DNA of 64,000 nt. Source: Mesodorylaimus sp. YZB2_4 (taxonomy: Eukaryota > Nematoda > Enoplea > Dorylaimida > Dorylaimidae). Under the pieces are notes generated by a model. That model had not been told where the DNA came from and ran no database searches. It saw nothing but the letters and a program-made list of their open reading frames with translations. Every line of letters starts with the position of its first letter. The first letter of the stretch is position 1. The position numbers and the translations under genes were made by a program. This document shows positions 22,789 to 34,790 of this stretch, one piece after another. The DNA lies in contig JASANH010000499.1 in assembly GCA_030248295.1 (NCBI GenBank), positions 310,001 to 374,000 on the forward strand, given 5' to 3'.

Positions 22789-24585
22789 ATGGCGCGTAAA
22801 TCTTTTTTTGAAGCCATCGGCGAGGGTTGCCCTCACAGAAGCACCATTATATTTTGGGCATTCGGACTCACATTTATGATCGCATTCAGTATAAAAGATC
22901 TATATTCCATTTTGCACGACTACTTCGACGAAGATGCGAATGTGGCAGTTCAAGTCAATGTTCAACGAAATCAAGCGCGTTCCCGCTATCCCGATGTCTA
23001 CTTGTGCATGGCAATGTCTACTTCTTGTGGCTCACAGCAAGGACAGTCGCATTTCGACAAGCTAGCTTATTCTCTCGAAGCCAAAAAATACCGTAGCGAA
23101 TGCGAAAATTGTGATTATTTGAAAGAGTTCTGGACCTTCTGGGATTTAGACCGTTATTACAAGAATGATACAAGAGACGAAAGACAAAGCTTATTAGAAT
23201 CCATATTGCACGTATTTCTGAACGAAACTGTAAATGGTGAATTTTCGGAAGAGCAGAATTTTATGAACTTGAACGCTTCTTTATATAGGCCGATTATTGA
23301 TTGCATTGTTCAAAATTTAAGCGCGATATTTTCTGCAGATTATTCAATTTATCGGTCATTTTTTTATTCGCCTGCAGATAAAACCTTTTCAGATGCAGCC
23401 TTAGATCTACTCTCGCAAAGATTTTTAAAAAATGTTCTTTGTAGATTTGTTGCTCTATTAGACTATTCAGGCAGCTCAAACGCGTCTTGTGCTGATAGAA
23501 TAGAGAGATCGTACGGCATTTACGATTCTGATTCGTCTATTCCGTGCCCTAAATTATGTTTCCGATTTCCTCTCATAAACGCTGGACTCAGACTCGATAT
23601 TGCAGACGCCTATTTCTCATATATCGGTTTTCACCCGCAAATTTTCATTTACAGTTCTGAAAACCCACTTTTTACTGACGTTACAACAAATTTGTACATA
23701 TTGCCAAATGATACTTCATCTAGTGTTCAAACAGTGCAGGTAACCTATTCAATCCAGGCAACAATAACTGAAGACAGACAGAAAAAAATTTCTTGTTATG
23801 CGAGCAGATCAAGGGCTGATTGCATTGTGGATTGCATGGCCAAGAAAATGATCCAGACATGTGGATGTAAACCATTTTCGACGAAATTTTTTTATTCACC
23901 AGCGGAAAACCAAGGCGTTGGTTATTGCTCAACTGATTCTTATTCTGATATCAAGTGTGATACGTTTCTTTCTAACATGTCACAAACATGTGATGCTGAA
24001 TGCACGACAGCTTGCGAATTTATAAGTTACCAGTGGCAAATTGCACCTTCTATTCGCCCCCGAACAGACGACGATGATACGTCTGTTAGATTTTATATAG
24101 ATGCCCGAGAGCAACCATATCTCGAAGTAAATATAACCACCAAAGATAACGCGCAGAAATTGATTTCCGATATAGGAGGTATCGTGGGCTTCTATTTGGG
24201 ACTAAGCGGATTATCCATCGTTTTCTTGTTTGTGTACTTCATCGATTTAGTGAGACAATGGTACAGCGAGGAAATTCATACTTCAGCGTTGCCGTTAGCT
24301 TCAGCTGGTCTTTTTTGGCAATGGCATTGGCTGCGACTAACCTCGGCTGTTAGATTGACTCAGACTGCGGACACGGGTCCTCATGCGACTGAACTACAAA
24401 ATAAGAATTTGACAAATCGAATATCGGAGTTGGAACTTATGCATGCGCAGGACATTAAGAAGCACGAAGAAGACTTGAAGAAGCTTCAGTTCGACATGAT
24501 CAAGAATGAAGAAGAGCTGGAGCATATGAAATCTATCGTCCATAAGCTGTCGATGAAATATTTAAAAAACAAAACGGCAATATGA
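22789..24585 (+). CDS. degenerin/ENaC-type sodium channel subunit
   Basis: A 598-residue uninterrupted reading frame for a DEG/ENaC/ASC cation channel subunit: a plasma-membrane protein with two membrane segments and a large extracellular domain, usually a trimer. TM1 is about 18-39. The extracellular part is rich in N-glycosylation sequons and cysteines. Its cysteine-rich domain includes SCYASRSRADCIVDCMAKK, then TCGCKPF and further Cys pairs before TM2. TM2 (about 462-485) begins DIGGIVGFYLGLSGLS, with the Gly-Leu-Ser selectivity-filter triplet at 471-473. The acidic residue usual shortly after that serine pattern is replaced by a hydrophobic one. The His-Gly gating motif before TM1 is not intact (GEGCPHR instead). 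The cytosolic tail ends in a predicted coiled coil (about 535-592), rich in Glu and Lys. The gene is intronless, unlike most animal members. Ligand or mechanical stimulus cannot be told. Confidence 0.9.
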   Translation: MARKSFFEAIGEGCPHRSTIIFWAFGLTFMIAFSIKDLYSILHDYFDEDANVAVQVNVQRNQARSRYPDVYLCMAMSTSCGSQQGQSHFDKLAYSLEAKKYRSECENCDYLKEFWTFWDLDRYYKNDTRDERQSLLESILHVFLNETVNGEFSEEQNFMNLNASLYRPIIDCIVQNLSAIFSADYSIYRSFFYSPADKTFSDAALDLLSQRFLKNVLCRFVALLDYSGSSNASCADRIERSYGIYDSDSSIPCPKLCFRFPLINAGLRLDIADAYFSYIGFHPQIFIYSSENPLFTDVTTNLYILPNDTSSSVQTVQVTYSIQATITEDRQKKISCYASRSRADCIVDCMAKKMIQTCGCKPFSTKFFYSPAENQGVGYCSTDSYSDIKCDTFLSNMSQTCDAECTTACEFISYQWQIAPSIRPRTDDDDTSVRFYIDAREQPYLEVNITTKDNAQKLISDIGGIVGFYLGLSGLSIVFLFVYFIDLVRQWYSEEIHTSALPLASAGLFWQWHWLRLTSAVRLTQTADTGPHATELQNKNLTNRISELELMHAQDIKKHEEDLKKLQFDMIKNEEELEHMKSIVHKLSMKYLKNKTAI

Positions 24586-24794
24586 TTTAATATCTTCTTA
24601 ATATCTTACTGGCAAACGGGGCATAGATATTTTAGTAATGTCTTCCCAGGGATTATGCAAAAAAAGCATGGGTCGGTAAAAGTGAGGGAATGTGGTATTT
24701 TTTCCCAAGACAGTGGGACCCACGATATTTTCAAACTTTCTGGCCTTTTTTCAGAGCAATTTATGCAGGGGTTATAACTGAGTGTAAGTAGACA

Positions 24795-25595
24795 CCAGAT
24801 CAGGTCAGGATGAACTCGACGGGTCGGGTCAGGTGTCCGGATCCGACCCGAAAGTCCCTGACCCGGAACTTTGGGTCGGGCTGACCTGAATTTGTTAGCG
24901 GCAGCTGAAGTTCCTTGAGAAAAAAATTAGCACGATTATCCGAATGTTCGTTTCAGACATGTACTGGAGCCTTGTGGGAGGATGAGTGGAAAAGTTACAG
25001 AGACAACTCACTGTTTTTACCTGAAAATAACACTATCACCAAGGCTTTTGAGCAGTGCTTTGAACATTCGACTATTATTTTATTGAACAAATTGAGTCCT
25101 GACTTGGCGTGGACACACAGCTCTGATGTATTTAGACAGAGTCTTTCGAGTGTCGCTTTGTAATGTGTTCTTGTATGTATGCTGTGTTTCCTGCGCGTCC
25201 CTCGATCTTATTGTTAGTGCGCTGAAGCGTTTACGTGAGGAATAAACGGTACAGTACAGACTATGGGTAGTCCCGCCCATGCATCATAGTTGCTAAGAAG
25301 GTCAATGAAAACTTAGTTAGATGAACCCTTTCGCAGAAATGACTCAGAACATTTGGTCATACCCACATCTTATCATAATTGGTCTGACTTCCTTGGAAGT
25401 TACGCAGAATAAAAACGTGGGAGTGCAAGGCTTTACGCATGCCAAGCAAGTCCTCCGAGTCCTGGAGCTTGGAGCAGATATAAAAAAGTTTCTGTCGCTG
25501 CTACTGTGGTAGTAGTAACTTGCAAAATTGCAGTATTTTTAACCCGTTGGACCCCATTATTTAAAAAGTGACCCTAAAGTACCTGACCTGATCCG
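24795..25595. mobile_element. terminal-inverted-repeat element with GGGTC words
   Basis: The ends CCAGATCAGGTCAGG (24795-24809) and CCTGACCTGATCCGG (25581-25595) are inverted copies with one mismatch. Just inside the left end GGGTCGGGTC, GGATCCGACCCG and GACCCGG words are iterated. No transposase is present, so it is non-autonomous. A clean target duplication was not found. The terminus begins CCAG like the two hAT-like families elsewhere in the window. Confidence 0.6.
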
Positions 25596-26950
25596 GAGTC
25601 TAACTGTAGGCAGTGGAATTCGATTGACACGATCAGGTATCCGTAATTTGCATGGCAAGCAGGCAGCACACCATCAGCGGATATCAGTCCCCATCGTGTC
25701 CTCTTCGATACAAGGGGTGCAGTGTTTGCAACATGCGCTCAGCACCAGGATGGTCTGAAACACGGTCAGGAGAGTTATGGTGCGACATGAAAGTCAACTT
25801 TTGATACACCTTATAGGATCACTTCGCAACGAGCCTTGTCCGTAGGTCGCTGTCCAAGGACCCTCGTGTAACAAAAGGCCGTCACTTGCCAATTCGTATT
25901 TGTACAGTGTCCTTCTCAGCATGGCACGAGCATCTGGTCTCTGAAGGAACACACCAGGCAGCGCTTGAATGATATCCTGGCTGAGCTTTCAATTGAGCTC
26001 GATCAGGGAGCAAATCTTTCATTGTTGGATAGTTAGCGGCCTTTGGTGCCTGCTCGCCGAACTCGTCCGAACTGGGACATCAACGACAAATACCATGCTT
26101 TTTCAAGTTCCACCGCCGTCAACACCCAACGCAGACACGGCACACACTCCCGCTAGAGAAAGGCAGATACCCCTTTATGTGCTTGCTAACTACAGTAGAT
26201 CAATTTGCATATATCGTGAATATCACCCGTTCATCATCCGAGACTTGTCTTAGGCCTTCTCCTTCTCATCCCTACCTTTCACAGTCAACAGTCTTCACGT
26301 AGGCAATGATTCTGGCTTCTGTCATGAGCTTGAAGCAAAGTCTTCGAGAACCTGATTCGAAAACAAATGGTTATTGCCCAAGGGCTAACTAAGTTTGCTC
26401 ATGCCTCTTTCCACCAAGTTTCGAGTTTGCCGATTTTGTAGAGGCTGGACTGACAATCTGCACGCACAGAGCCGGTAGCTGGGTACGTCTTCCGTCAGGA
26501 TGATGTTCCAGCCATGGATTAACGAAATAGACCCAGCCGTGTTACAAATCGATGAGCTCGAACAGACTTTGACTCCAATGTCTTCACGGGAATTTGAACA
26601 ATTGTGGTGTTTTCTATCCGCTATCATCTCTATTAATTGGCAGTTTTCAGATCCATATCAGTCAAGTACTCACATTAGTCAATAGAGTAAATTTGCTGTT
26701 TTGAAGTCTTCTAATCTTTGATTCGACTCAAACTTTACGGAGACTTTACTGAATTATCTCATTTAGCCTGGGAAGCCTTGACAGGCCAAGTTTTCACTAA
26801 AATAACAGGCACTTGCATTTTGAAAAAGAAAAAGAGCATAATATGACAGCGCATCACTATTTGTAAGTAACGCGGGTCTGATATCGACTTCACAAATCGA
26901 CCATTTCGTGCGTTCAAAGCATTTTATCGCTCAGCGACATTTCACGTCAG
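25596..26950. other. no gene recognised
   Basis: Intergenic DNA between the channel region and the first peptide precursor gene; no supported feature. Confidence 0.4.
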
Positions 26951-27373
26951 CTAACGCACGAAGACGCATTGAATAGGCGAGAAATAGCAGTTGATAAAAG
27001 TGTTACTCTTCGTACGTAAAACGACTTTATTTTGCGATCCATCGGTTCCTTTCGGTTTCAGGATTGCGTGTTTGTAAATTCGTGGTACATTGAGCTGGCG
27101 CTTGCTTCGATCTGGCGTGAACCACCTTCGCGTGGGCGATGAATCCGACCTAAAACAGTTAGTCGCCATTGCAGAAACGGCCAATCAAAGTAGTTGAAAA
27201 CGCTATTTTAAGCACACAATGGCAAAATCCATCGCCTCGCTTGTCTTTGGCAATTTCTCTATGATATACCGTACTTACTGATGGTCATTTTTCTGAGCTG
27301 GGGCTGCGCTGCTAAGATCCGATGCCAGTAAACTAAAGATTAATACCATGGCAACCAGAGAAGGAGAGGGCAT
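26951..27373 (-). CDS. AstC: allatostatin-C-like neuropeptide precursor, copy A
   Basis: Two coding exons: 27373-27279 and 27149-26951, with a GTAAGT donor, TTTTAG acceptor and a phase-2 intron of 129 bases. The 97-residue product has a signal peptide (hydrophobic core about 6-18, Ala-rich cleavage region 21-26), dibasic sites RR 39-40 and KR 48-49, and a conserved carboxy-terminal block ending NCYFSPIQCVFVR. The cysteines at 86 and 93 enclose six residues (YFSPIQ). This spacing and the C-Y-F-x-P-I-x-C pattern match arthropod allatostatin C, where the ring is C-YFNPIS-C and lies at the precursor end. It is secreted and probably processed in neurons. Conservation extends about 40 residues before the ring, unusual for AstC, so a longer mature peptide is possible. 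Family assignment rests on the ring motif and precursor layout. Confidence 0.75.
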
Positions 27374-27522
27374 TTCAGTGCAAGGAGTATCAACTTAGTT
27401 GTGCCCAATAAAATAGCAATCAAAAATAGAGTGAAATCTTATCCCTCAAGTGATTGACTGGATAACGCGCACGTTTCTGGCCACCTGACTGAATAATGGG
27501 AGATGCGCCGCATCGCAGAAGA

Positions 27523-27530
27523 CTTTTATA
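27523..27530 (-). promoter_or_regulatory. TATA box of precursor copy A
   Basis: TATAAAAG on the minus strand, 150 bases upstream of the ATG. All five precursor genes have a TATA box at a matching distance. Confidence 0.7.
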
Positions 27531-27559
27531 TCCAGCGTCGCCCAGGCAGTTCCTCTAAC

Positions 27560-28010
27560 GAGAGTGGGCGCAAGCACGATTAGGCAATATGAGAGGAACG
27601 AATTTCTCTAATTTAATCGCACTTCCTCGGTGGATCCCGGTGCTAATCGGGTTCGTGACAGGAACAGTGAATGGCGCAGCCACATGCCAATTATACCCAC
27701 CTACGTGCTCTTGGTTACATTGATCAAATGCCCTGAACGAGTGAGTCAGTAGCATCAAAACAGGAGCGCTGTAATTATTAGAACGTGAGATTCCCAGTTC
27801 CGAACGACATGGGCTTGATTAATCAAATTAGTTTGTCACAAAGTCGCCAACCCCTGCAATTTGTTCGTTCCATCGGCTAATTCCTCTCTGATTACTGGTC
27901 TTCCTCGTTTTCTGTCACGTGCTGCTACAAGTGCCAGGATCAAGCAGTCACGCATTGTATCTGCTGTCGTCTTCCGCAATGTCGGGAACGGCCAGGTCAC
28001 GCGAAGGTGC
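27560..28010 (-). promoter_or_regulatory. conserved upstream module of copy A
   Basis: Shares ordered words with the other precursor flanks: GGTGCTAATCGGG, ACCCACCTAC, ATCAAAACAGGA, a CACGTG E-box at 27916-27921 (543 bases from the ATG) and GGATCAAGCAGTCACGCATT beyond it. Presence at all copies suggests a shared expression programme. Confidence 0.65.
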
Positions 28011-30668
28011 TGGTAGTCAGTGATGTCAGTCGTAGTGCCTTCAATTTACTGTGTGAATACCTGATAGGTGTACATATGTAGATCTTTATCTGAAGCAGGA
28101 CTGCCATTCATTACCATTTATTTATGAAGTCGATGCCCTCCAAAATCGATACCGTTCGTGATAGTCCGAGAACACACACGCCGCCTTTCAACGAGAAGAA
28201 TGTTCATGTGTAAATATAATAAGTACGGGTGATATGCATAATTGTGTATAAGAGAAAAAATATAGCTTGTTCAGCATCTTCTCTGACATCGCAGTGACCT
28301 TGGCGCCAGTTGACCATGGCGGCTCCGAGATATCTCGAGCCAAATTTGGTGAAGTGGACGTCCTTTTGGCCGCACTTCCACCTCTTCATCCACTTGCTGT
28401 CAGTTCGCTATTCGCTTATTACTCTTATCAAAAACATTTTTCGGCGCACTCACAAGGGAGAGGACATAGAAAAAAGAGCGAGACCAATCATTCAGTGTCT
28501 AAGAAACTACAAGAAGGATGTGTCTTATAAAAGTGTCATATGAGCCCATGGTCTAATATCAGATGGAATAACAATAGTATTCCACTTCTGTCCATTGTCC
28601 GCTTACCCCCACACTCCAGGGTGAGGTGGGCATTCTTCATGGATGCCCCCTAAAATAAGGAGTTCGCCGCCGCAAAAAAAACAAACGCGAATTATGCGAA
28701 GCTTTTCCTTCTGGTTTAGGAAACTGCGTGTGAAGTTGTTGCGATGATTCATAACAAACCACTGCAAAATCTTCCTTTCGGTTAGAAAAACACCTCAAAT
28801 TCCACCTTAACTTTTGTATTTTTCCCCGAGTGGTCACTTAGATAAGTGCCCCCTGCAATGAGGTTCACTTACATACAAAACATGGGCTTCTGTCGGTGGC
28901 ACCGTGAGGACGAAAGCGATGGGACATAGTGGTCGTTAGTCGATACTCCCGATACTTGACTCATTGCATGGGGCTAAATTGATTAGTGACGGTGCAACAA
29001 TTCTGTTTGATCACAATTTTTGGGGTGGCTGGGCTGACCTTTTCGTTGTCTGATCATAGATGTTTTTCGAGATAATAGTACTTTTTCCAACCCTAATTTG
29101 GGTTAGAAATTCAGCAGAGATACAAGAAATTCGTCGTCTATTCCCTCCTGAGCTGACACAAATTTCGTACAAAGAAGGTTGCCACGTTCTGCTCTGTCAC
29201 TGTATGTAGCCTACTGCGCATAGTGTGTTCCAGAGTGGCTGGGCACAGGCAACTAACGTAACTATTGATAGGCAGGGGGTTTTCACACTCCATTGCCGGT
29301 TGTGCTGGTGCTGTAATGTGCCGGTTGTGCCAGCAAAAAAACAACATTCGAGTTATTTTCTGGTGGTAAACGGGCTCAATTTCCTCAACAAATATTCTTT
29401 TCTACAGAGAATGTACAGTAGATCGCGAGTAGATTTTTCAAAAACTTTAGGCTTAGAAATCAAAACAAGCCAACTAATCCACCAAACTAAAGTAAAAAAT
29501 TCAACAAAACTGAACAGAAAGGAACACTCGTCTCGTCTCGGCCAGTACGTATAATTTTAACGGAGGGTAACTACGGCTAACAGAAACAGCACTTACGCGC
29601 ACCGCACGGCTAATAAAAGTATCCCGCCTGCTGGCGGTATGCGTTAAAACCAGTTTTTCGTGCACAAAGAATTAATTAGCTCGAATCTTAAAATCCCACC
29701 CTTAAAAGAACAGTTCTCGCCATGAGAGCTTTCAGAAAAACCAACTCTTTTGTCTTTTGTCTTTTGTCGTCGTCGTCGGCGTCGTCGTCTTCCGTCGTCA
29801 TATCTGGAACAGCAAAACGTACATTTTGAATCTCGAGGCCGGCTAAGCCATTTCCAACAAAGTTTCGCACGATTATTGGCCGTGACAAACATAGCTCACC
29901 AAAAAAATTTTGTGCATTTTTGTTGACTTCTTGTCTAGTTATGGACGAGCAAAGTTGTCCGCTTAACATTGCGCGTCTGTGTGGCTGGGCTGAACAGGCA
30001 GCTACTGTGCCTGTTAAAATACGTTTATTGGGTACTTTACGATGAAAATCAGTACAGTCAGTAAAGCTTAAGACTTCTGTGCAGGGGTCGTCTTTACTAG
30101 GAAATCATCTGCCCCCCAGATCTTCTTCTGGAATGCAGAAAATCACGTATATGACAGCAAAATCTCACTTCAGCTTCGTTTTCCCATTAGGTCAGAGATG
30201 CGAGAGCAGAAAGTTAATGAGCGACCCCCCCCCCCCCCCAAGCATCCAGCAACTATGAGGTTGTCACGGTACACGCTGTGATTCATATTCATGGACGGTC
30301 AAGTTAAGCATGATAATGGATCTTTGAAACAGTCATTAAAATTTGTAAGTTCCGACGCATGAATACATTGCAGAGGCGTGTGTAGAAAGGTAGCAGTTTT
30401 TCCAGTTTTGGTGCGGAGCGAACTCGTCAAAGTCGGCAAACACTCGTCCATAGCTCTCTCCAAATTACGAGCAAGCACTACGCCCATGTTTTCATTGAAA
30501 TTATTACCCATCTAAAGCTGCTTTAGTATGTTTGCCGAAACCGGCCATCAATATCTCCAAAAAAAGTGGTTTTTGTGGAAAGCATACGAACATTTCTCAG
30601 TTAGGTGTGTCATTGTTGAACCGTTCAAATTCCACGAGTTGTATGTCGGCTGAAAAAGGGAAAGTGCG
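28011..30668. other. no gene recognised
   Basis: About 2.6 kb without a supported gene. Includes a CGTCGTCGTC patch near 29767-29800 and a C run at 30226-30239. Confidence 0.4.
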
Positions 30669-31536
30669 ATGTGGATACAGTCAGTGATCTTTGTAACTGT
30701 GATTGGCGGATATTTGTCTTCTGGAAAGAAAACTGGTGAGAATTCTGAGTCGCGAGTTGGCCTCTGAGAAGTGCCCATATGTTCATACCTTAAAGCGGTG
30801 TGAGGCCCTGTTTGTGTTGTGTGACTTATCCATACAGTAAGGTCACAGTCTAAATATGACAGAGTAGAAATTAAGAATGATGATTGAAAAATGAGGTACA
30901 AAGTTGTGGAATGTCCAACCTCGAATCTATCTAACTTTATGGAACAAGAGGGTTCATCAAATTTTATGCGCCGCCGACGGAAAATGGCTTGAGAAAATAA
31001 GCGGCAGATGGCAGAAACCTACACAATATCTCAAGCTGAGCAGCCGAAGTGAAATATGTCTGTTTTCAGAATATTCTGTTCGCGTCCGTCGCGGTGACGA
31101 TCTTGTACTAAGCGGCGGGTCTGGTTTCAATTTGCCATTCTTGAATCAAATCGCTAATAAATCCCAGTCGCCTATTTTAAGCTCTCTTTTCTCAAATACG
31201 GGCATCGGCCAACAAACGGGAGCAGCCATAAATTTTGGCAATAATCAGCCGAGAGGAATCTTCGGACAGGAGACCAGCGTTTTGGGATTATTCAATCAAC
31301 AGAAAGGTATCGGCGGTGGCGTCGATCAGCAAGGGCGTATTGGTGGCGAATGGGGAAATAATGTGGGCATCCTCAATAATTTATTCGGGTTCGGCAAACA
31401 AGGCCAGGCTAAAGTGGATTTACAAAACGGCAATGCCCACATTACAGAAAACGCTGGCCTAAGCCCACTCTTCCAGTCCAGCAGGGGTTTCAGTATTGAC
31501 TGGAGTAATTTGGCGGAGACGTTGAAAAATGGTTGA
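30669..31536 (+). CDS. small secreted Gly/Asn/Gln-rich protein, unrecognised
   Basis: Two-exon model: 30669-30735 and 31070-31536. The donor is G|GTGAGA, the acceptor TTTTCAG, and phase 1 agrees on both sides. The 177-residue product starts with a hydrophobic signal peptide of about 19 residues (MWIQSVIFVTVIGGYLSSG), followed by a basic VRVRR site that a furin-like protease could cut. The rest is rich in Gly, Asn, Gln and Phe, with repeating hydrophobic patches such as LPFLNQ, LSSLFSN, VLGLFNQQ, ILNNLFGFG and LSPLFQS. It has no cysteine after the signal peptide. It may be an extracellular matrix, silk-like or disordered secreted protein. I recognise no family. The exon pairing is by eye and should be confirmed with transcript data. 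Confidence 0.6.
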
Positions 31537-32594
31537 TTTTTGGCAGTTGCCGTCGAAACCTTTGTAGCTGTGGAAGCAGTGTTTTGCGTCGCAGCAGATG
31601 AATGTTCTTTTGTTAGAGAAAGTTCGCAATTTAAACTGAAAAACTGATAATTTGTTAACGTTGTGTCTTCGCATCGGGATAAAATAGTGTTAACAAAACT
31701 AGGTGCACTGGATTTTACATAATTTCACTTCAACATTTGTTTACGTATACTAAAAGATTTTATGATGATACTGTCTTTCGCTTTTTTGCTGTTTTAGCTC
31801 TAATAAGGTCGTGTTGAATACAAAGTATGACCTTACACTCCGCACAGACACCAGTGTGCGCTTCTTTAGGCATTAACTGTGTAGTAAAAATACCTGGGCG
31901 AAATAGTGCCTCAACCAAGCCAAAGCGTGATTGCCGCCCATGCAGCCGTCCTTAGTGGTTGGGTTAAAACAAAAAACACCGTCAAACATCAGCCTACAAT
32001 TTTTACTGCACAGTCGAATAGTTCCGTGATCTTTTGGGTACGCAGATGCCATACTATCGGCTGGCGCTAGATTCAAATACTATAGGACAAGTTGCGTTGG
32101 GTTTGATCCTTTGTTTTAAAATCAGCAAACTTCCCGTTGGTTTTTTTGCGTCAATGAGGAGAGCAGTTGCTTGACTTTGCAGCTACTGGCTCGGAAATAC
32201 TGTATTTGGTGATTCCTGCCATATTGGCAAATCTTTTCATTGGCCTCAAAAATTCTGACTTATCACAGATATGATGATTCGAAAAATATTGGAGATGTGT
32301 TTCTTCTGTAAGAAGAATATCCGAGGGGTAAATATTTCTTTGTTCTTGTCTGATGCAAAAAATAGTGTGATGCCATGATTCAGCTTAAAATGTGGTTCGC
32401 CTACATTTTCTATGACAGTGATTTGCTATGCAGCATGTTTGTGGAGGTAAAAATCACAGAAGATGGTCTAATCGTAATTCACGGCTAACTAAATTTTTTA
32501 GGTAAAACTAGTGCTCTCGAACCAAATAACTCAAACCAAACTGAAACCGATAGAACTGAGAAGCGAACAAACCAAAACATAACAGAACCGGAGT
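31537..32594. other. no gene recognised
   Basis: Downstream of the secreted-protein gene. A word cluster of AACCAAA/GAACCG type at 32517-32590 resembles other iterated-word debris in the window. Confidence 0.35.
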
Positions 32595-32685
32595 CGTGGC
32601 CCTGGGGGTTAGGGTTTCTGCCCCTCACGCTAGGTGCACACTTAAAAGGGAGGGCTCGACTCCCGCCTCGGCGCAAAATAATTAT
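32595..32685 (+). repeat. SINE family A, head fragment
   Basis: Retains GTGGCCCTGGGGGTTAGG and CCCCTCACGCTAGGTGCAC, with GGGCTCGACTCCC as B-box. The tail is missing. Confidence 0.55.
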
Positions 32686-33462
32686 CAAGTATGTGTTCCT
32701 TAGCCCTTGAGTGCTTGGATATGGATAAGTATGATGCGGCCGTGAGGGTACTGCTTATAACAAAAGCAGCAACTGGAGTAAGCCGACACCGCTAAGCCTC
32801 GCTTGTAGCCCGGATTTTAATGGAAAATTGGATATGGAAGAAGTCCGAACGCCCACTCCTGGCGTAAATGTTTTGCCAAGTCAACTCATTTGTTACGACT
32901 TTCATGCCAGCTTCTTTTCCAGTGCTCTAACAGTATCGTGGACGTTGCAGTAAAGTTGGCACTGAAAACTTCACGCCGTCGAAAGAATTGGCGAGTTTCC
33001 ATGATCATCATGGCATTAGTCTCCTACGCATTTTAGACCAAGTACGCTCGTATGGTGGGTAGATTGGGAATTTGGATGCTGCATAAAGGCGAATACTTAC
33101 TTGAAAACGCATCCTATACAAAGCTATATATTGGGCAATCAACTTGTAGAATACACGCTTGCTTTCAGGGTCTTTCAATCCGCTATTCAAACATTAACTA
33201 GCTCAAACTAGTTGCAACTCATAGTTATTCAGCTTTCGCAGGCTAGTTTACACTGGCATAACGGCATTTTTTCCAAGCATAATACTTTGAAAATATGTAG
33301 AACTTCTAGCATTTTTAAATCGATGAGAAGGAAGAGCATACGGTACAGACCAAAGTTCTAAAAGTTTGTTACGAGTACGAGAATGCACATGCACATCGAC
33401 TTCATTTTACTATCCCTTCCATGTAAGCGCAAGTTAGCACCCGTTGCAATCCTCTCCATCAG
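32686..33462. other. no gene recognised
   Basis: Intergenic DNA downstream of precursor copy B; no supported feature. Confidence 0.35.
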
Positions 33463-33906
33463 TCACCTACGCACAAATACGCATTGTATCGGCGAGAAAT
33501 AGCAGTTGATAAAAGTGTTACTCTTCATACGCAACACGATCTTCTTCTGCGATCCATCGGATTCTTTTGACTTCAGGATCACTTGTCTGTAAATACGAGG
33601 TGTACTGGCCAGGCGCTTGTCAAAACTCGGCAGGAGCCGCTGAGGATCGTGAGGCTTGAGTGATGAAGTCGATCTAAAAATTTAGAGAAACGGTCAAAAA
33701 AGTAAGTGTTGATTGCAGAATCAACTATCTGAATGGTGCGGTGGCTTTTGCTTTTGTAATCTATGTGCACAAGACTGTGGAGATTTGTCTTGGATCTATG
33801 CTTACCTAAAATCAACTTCTTGAACTGGTATTGCGCTGCTCATGACTGGCAGCAGTAAGCTGACAAGTAGTGCCAGTAATATGACAGACAGAGAAGTAGA
33901 ATGCAT
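33463..33906 (-). CDS. AstC: allatostatin-C-like neuropeptide precursor, copy B
   Basis: Exons 33906-33806 and 33673-33463; the intron is in the same phase and position as in copy A, with a GTAAGC donor. The 103-residue precursor has a strong signal peptide (core about 7-20), KR at 53-54 and the carboxy-terminal ring NCYFSPIQCVFVRR with cysteines at 91 and 98. An additional arginine ends the protein, giving a dibasic terminus. The region between signal peptide and KR is unlike the other copies, whereas everything after it is conserved, which indicates selection on the carboxy-terminal peptide. The coding sequence is intact. It probably arose by tandem duplication, since orientation and flanks match copies A, C and D. 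Confidence 0.75.
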
Positions 33907-34058
33907 TTTAGCGCAGGTATAGGTGCAATAACGATGGTTCCAATAGGGCATTGATATGAAAAGGAGTGACTGGAACTCGAGCTGTCAATGATTAGCTGGA
34001 TGACGGGCAAAACTCTGGAACTCCAACGCAACAATGCGAGTGCAGCATCATCAAAGAA

Positions 34059-34066
34059 CTTTTATA
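34059..34066 (-). promoter_or_regulatory. TATA box of precursor copy B
   Basis: TATAAAAG on the minus strand about 155 bases upstream of the ATG. Confidence 0.7.
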
Positions 34067-34099
34067 CCAGGCATTCGCCCACACATTCCCTCTGACGAG

Positions 34100-34600
34100 A
34101 GTGGGCACAAAAGATTCTTTGATATGAGAGAAGCTTGCTCCAAGATAACCACTCCTTTTGCGCGAATGCCGGTGTTAATTGGGTCAAATGGCAGAAGCAG
34201 CGAAGGGTGAAGTCAGCTGCCGATCATACCCACCTACCTTCCCCCGGAGACAGGAAATAATTTCTTGTACTAGACTTACATAGATTGAGCGGCTAATCAC
34301 ATCAAAACTGGAGCAATATAAGTACCGGGGACGTGAGCCAGTTGTTCTTATCCATCCAAGTTCCATCGGCACACCCTCATCAGGTTTGTACCGTCGCTCA
34401 CTTCTACTTTTTGCCTGTTTGTCCTCGGCATTTCGATCAAACTTTGTCCCCTTCCCGCTATTTATCTGGCACGTGCGAGGAACAACGGTACCAGGATCAG
34501 GCAGTCACACATTTCGAAACTGGTGCCACCTTCTGCTTTGTCTAGAACAGACATAAACTCATGCTAATATGGTCGTAGCCTCAGATATGTCATAGTCGTA
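34100..34600 (-). promoter_or_regulatory. conserved upstream module of copy B
   Basis: Contains GGTGTTAATTGGG, ATCATACCCACCTACC, ATCAAAACTGGAGC, CACGTG at 34470-34475 (564 bases from the ATG) and GGATCAGGCAGTCACACATT followed by CGAAACTGGTGCCA. These words recur in order at the other copies. Confidence 0.65.
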
Positions 34601-34689
34601 GCCAGCCTCCCATCCGCGACTACTGCTTGCTGTACATGGCACGCCAGCCTATCCGTATTTGACCTCGTATGCTCCACCCATCTACATGT

Positions 34690-34790
34690 TCAAGTTGTAC
34701 CAAATCACCAAACGCAGGCATGCGCACTCGAAACTAGACACAGGATGGGACATACCAGACACAGAATGATTAGCCGGGACATTGATATAT
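34690..34790 (-). repeat. SINE family A, tail fragment
   Basis: Words AAATCACCAAACGC and ATGCGCACTCGA followed by ACAGAATGATTAGCCGG match the tail of the unit at 12780-12948. The head is missing. Confidence 0.5.
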
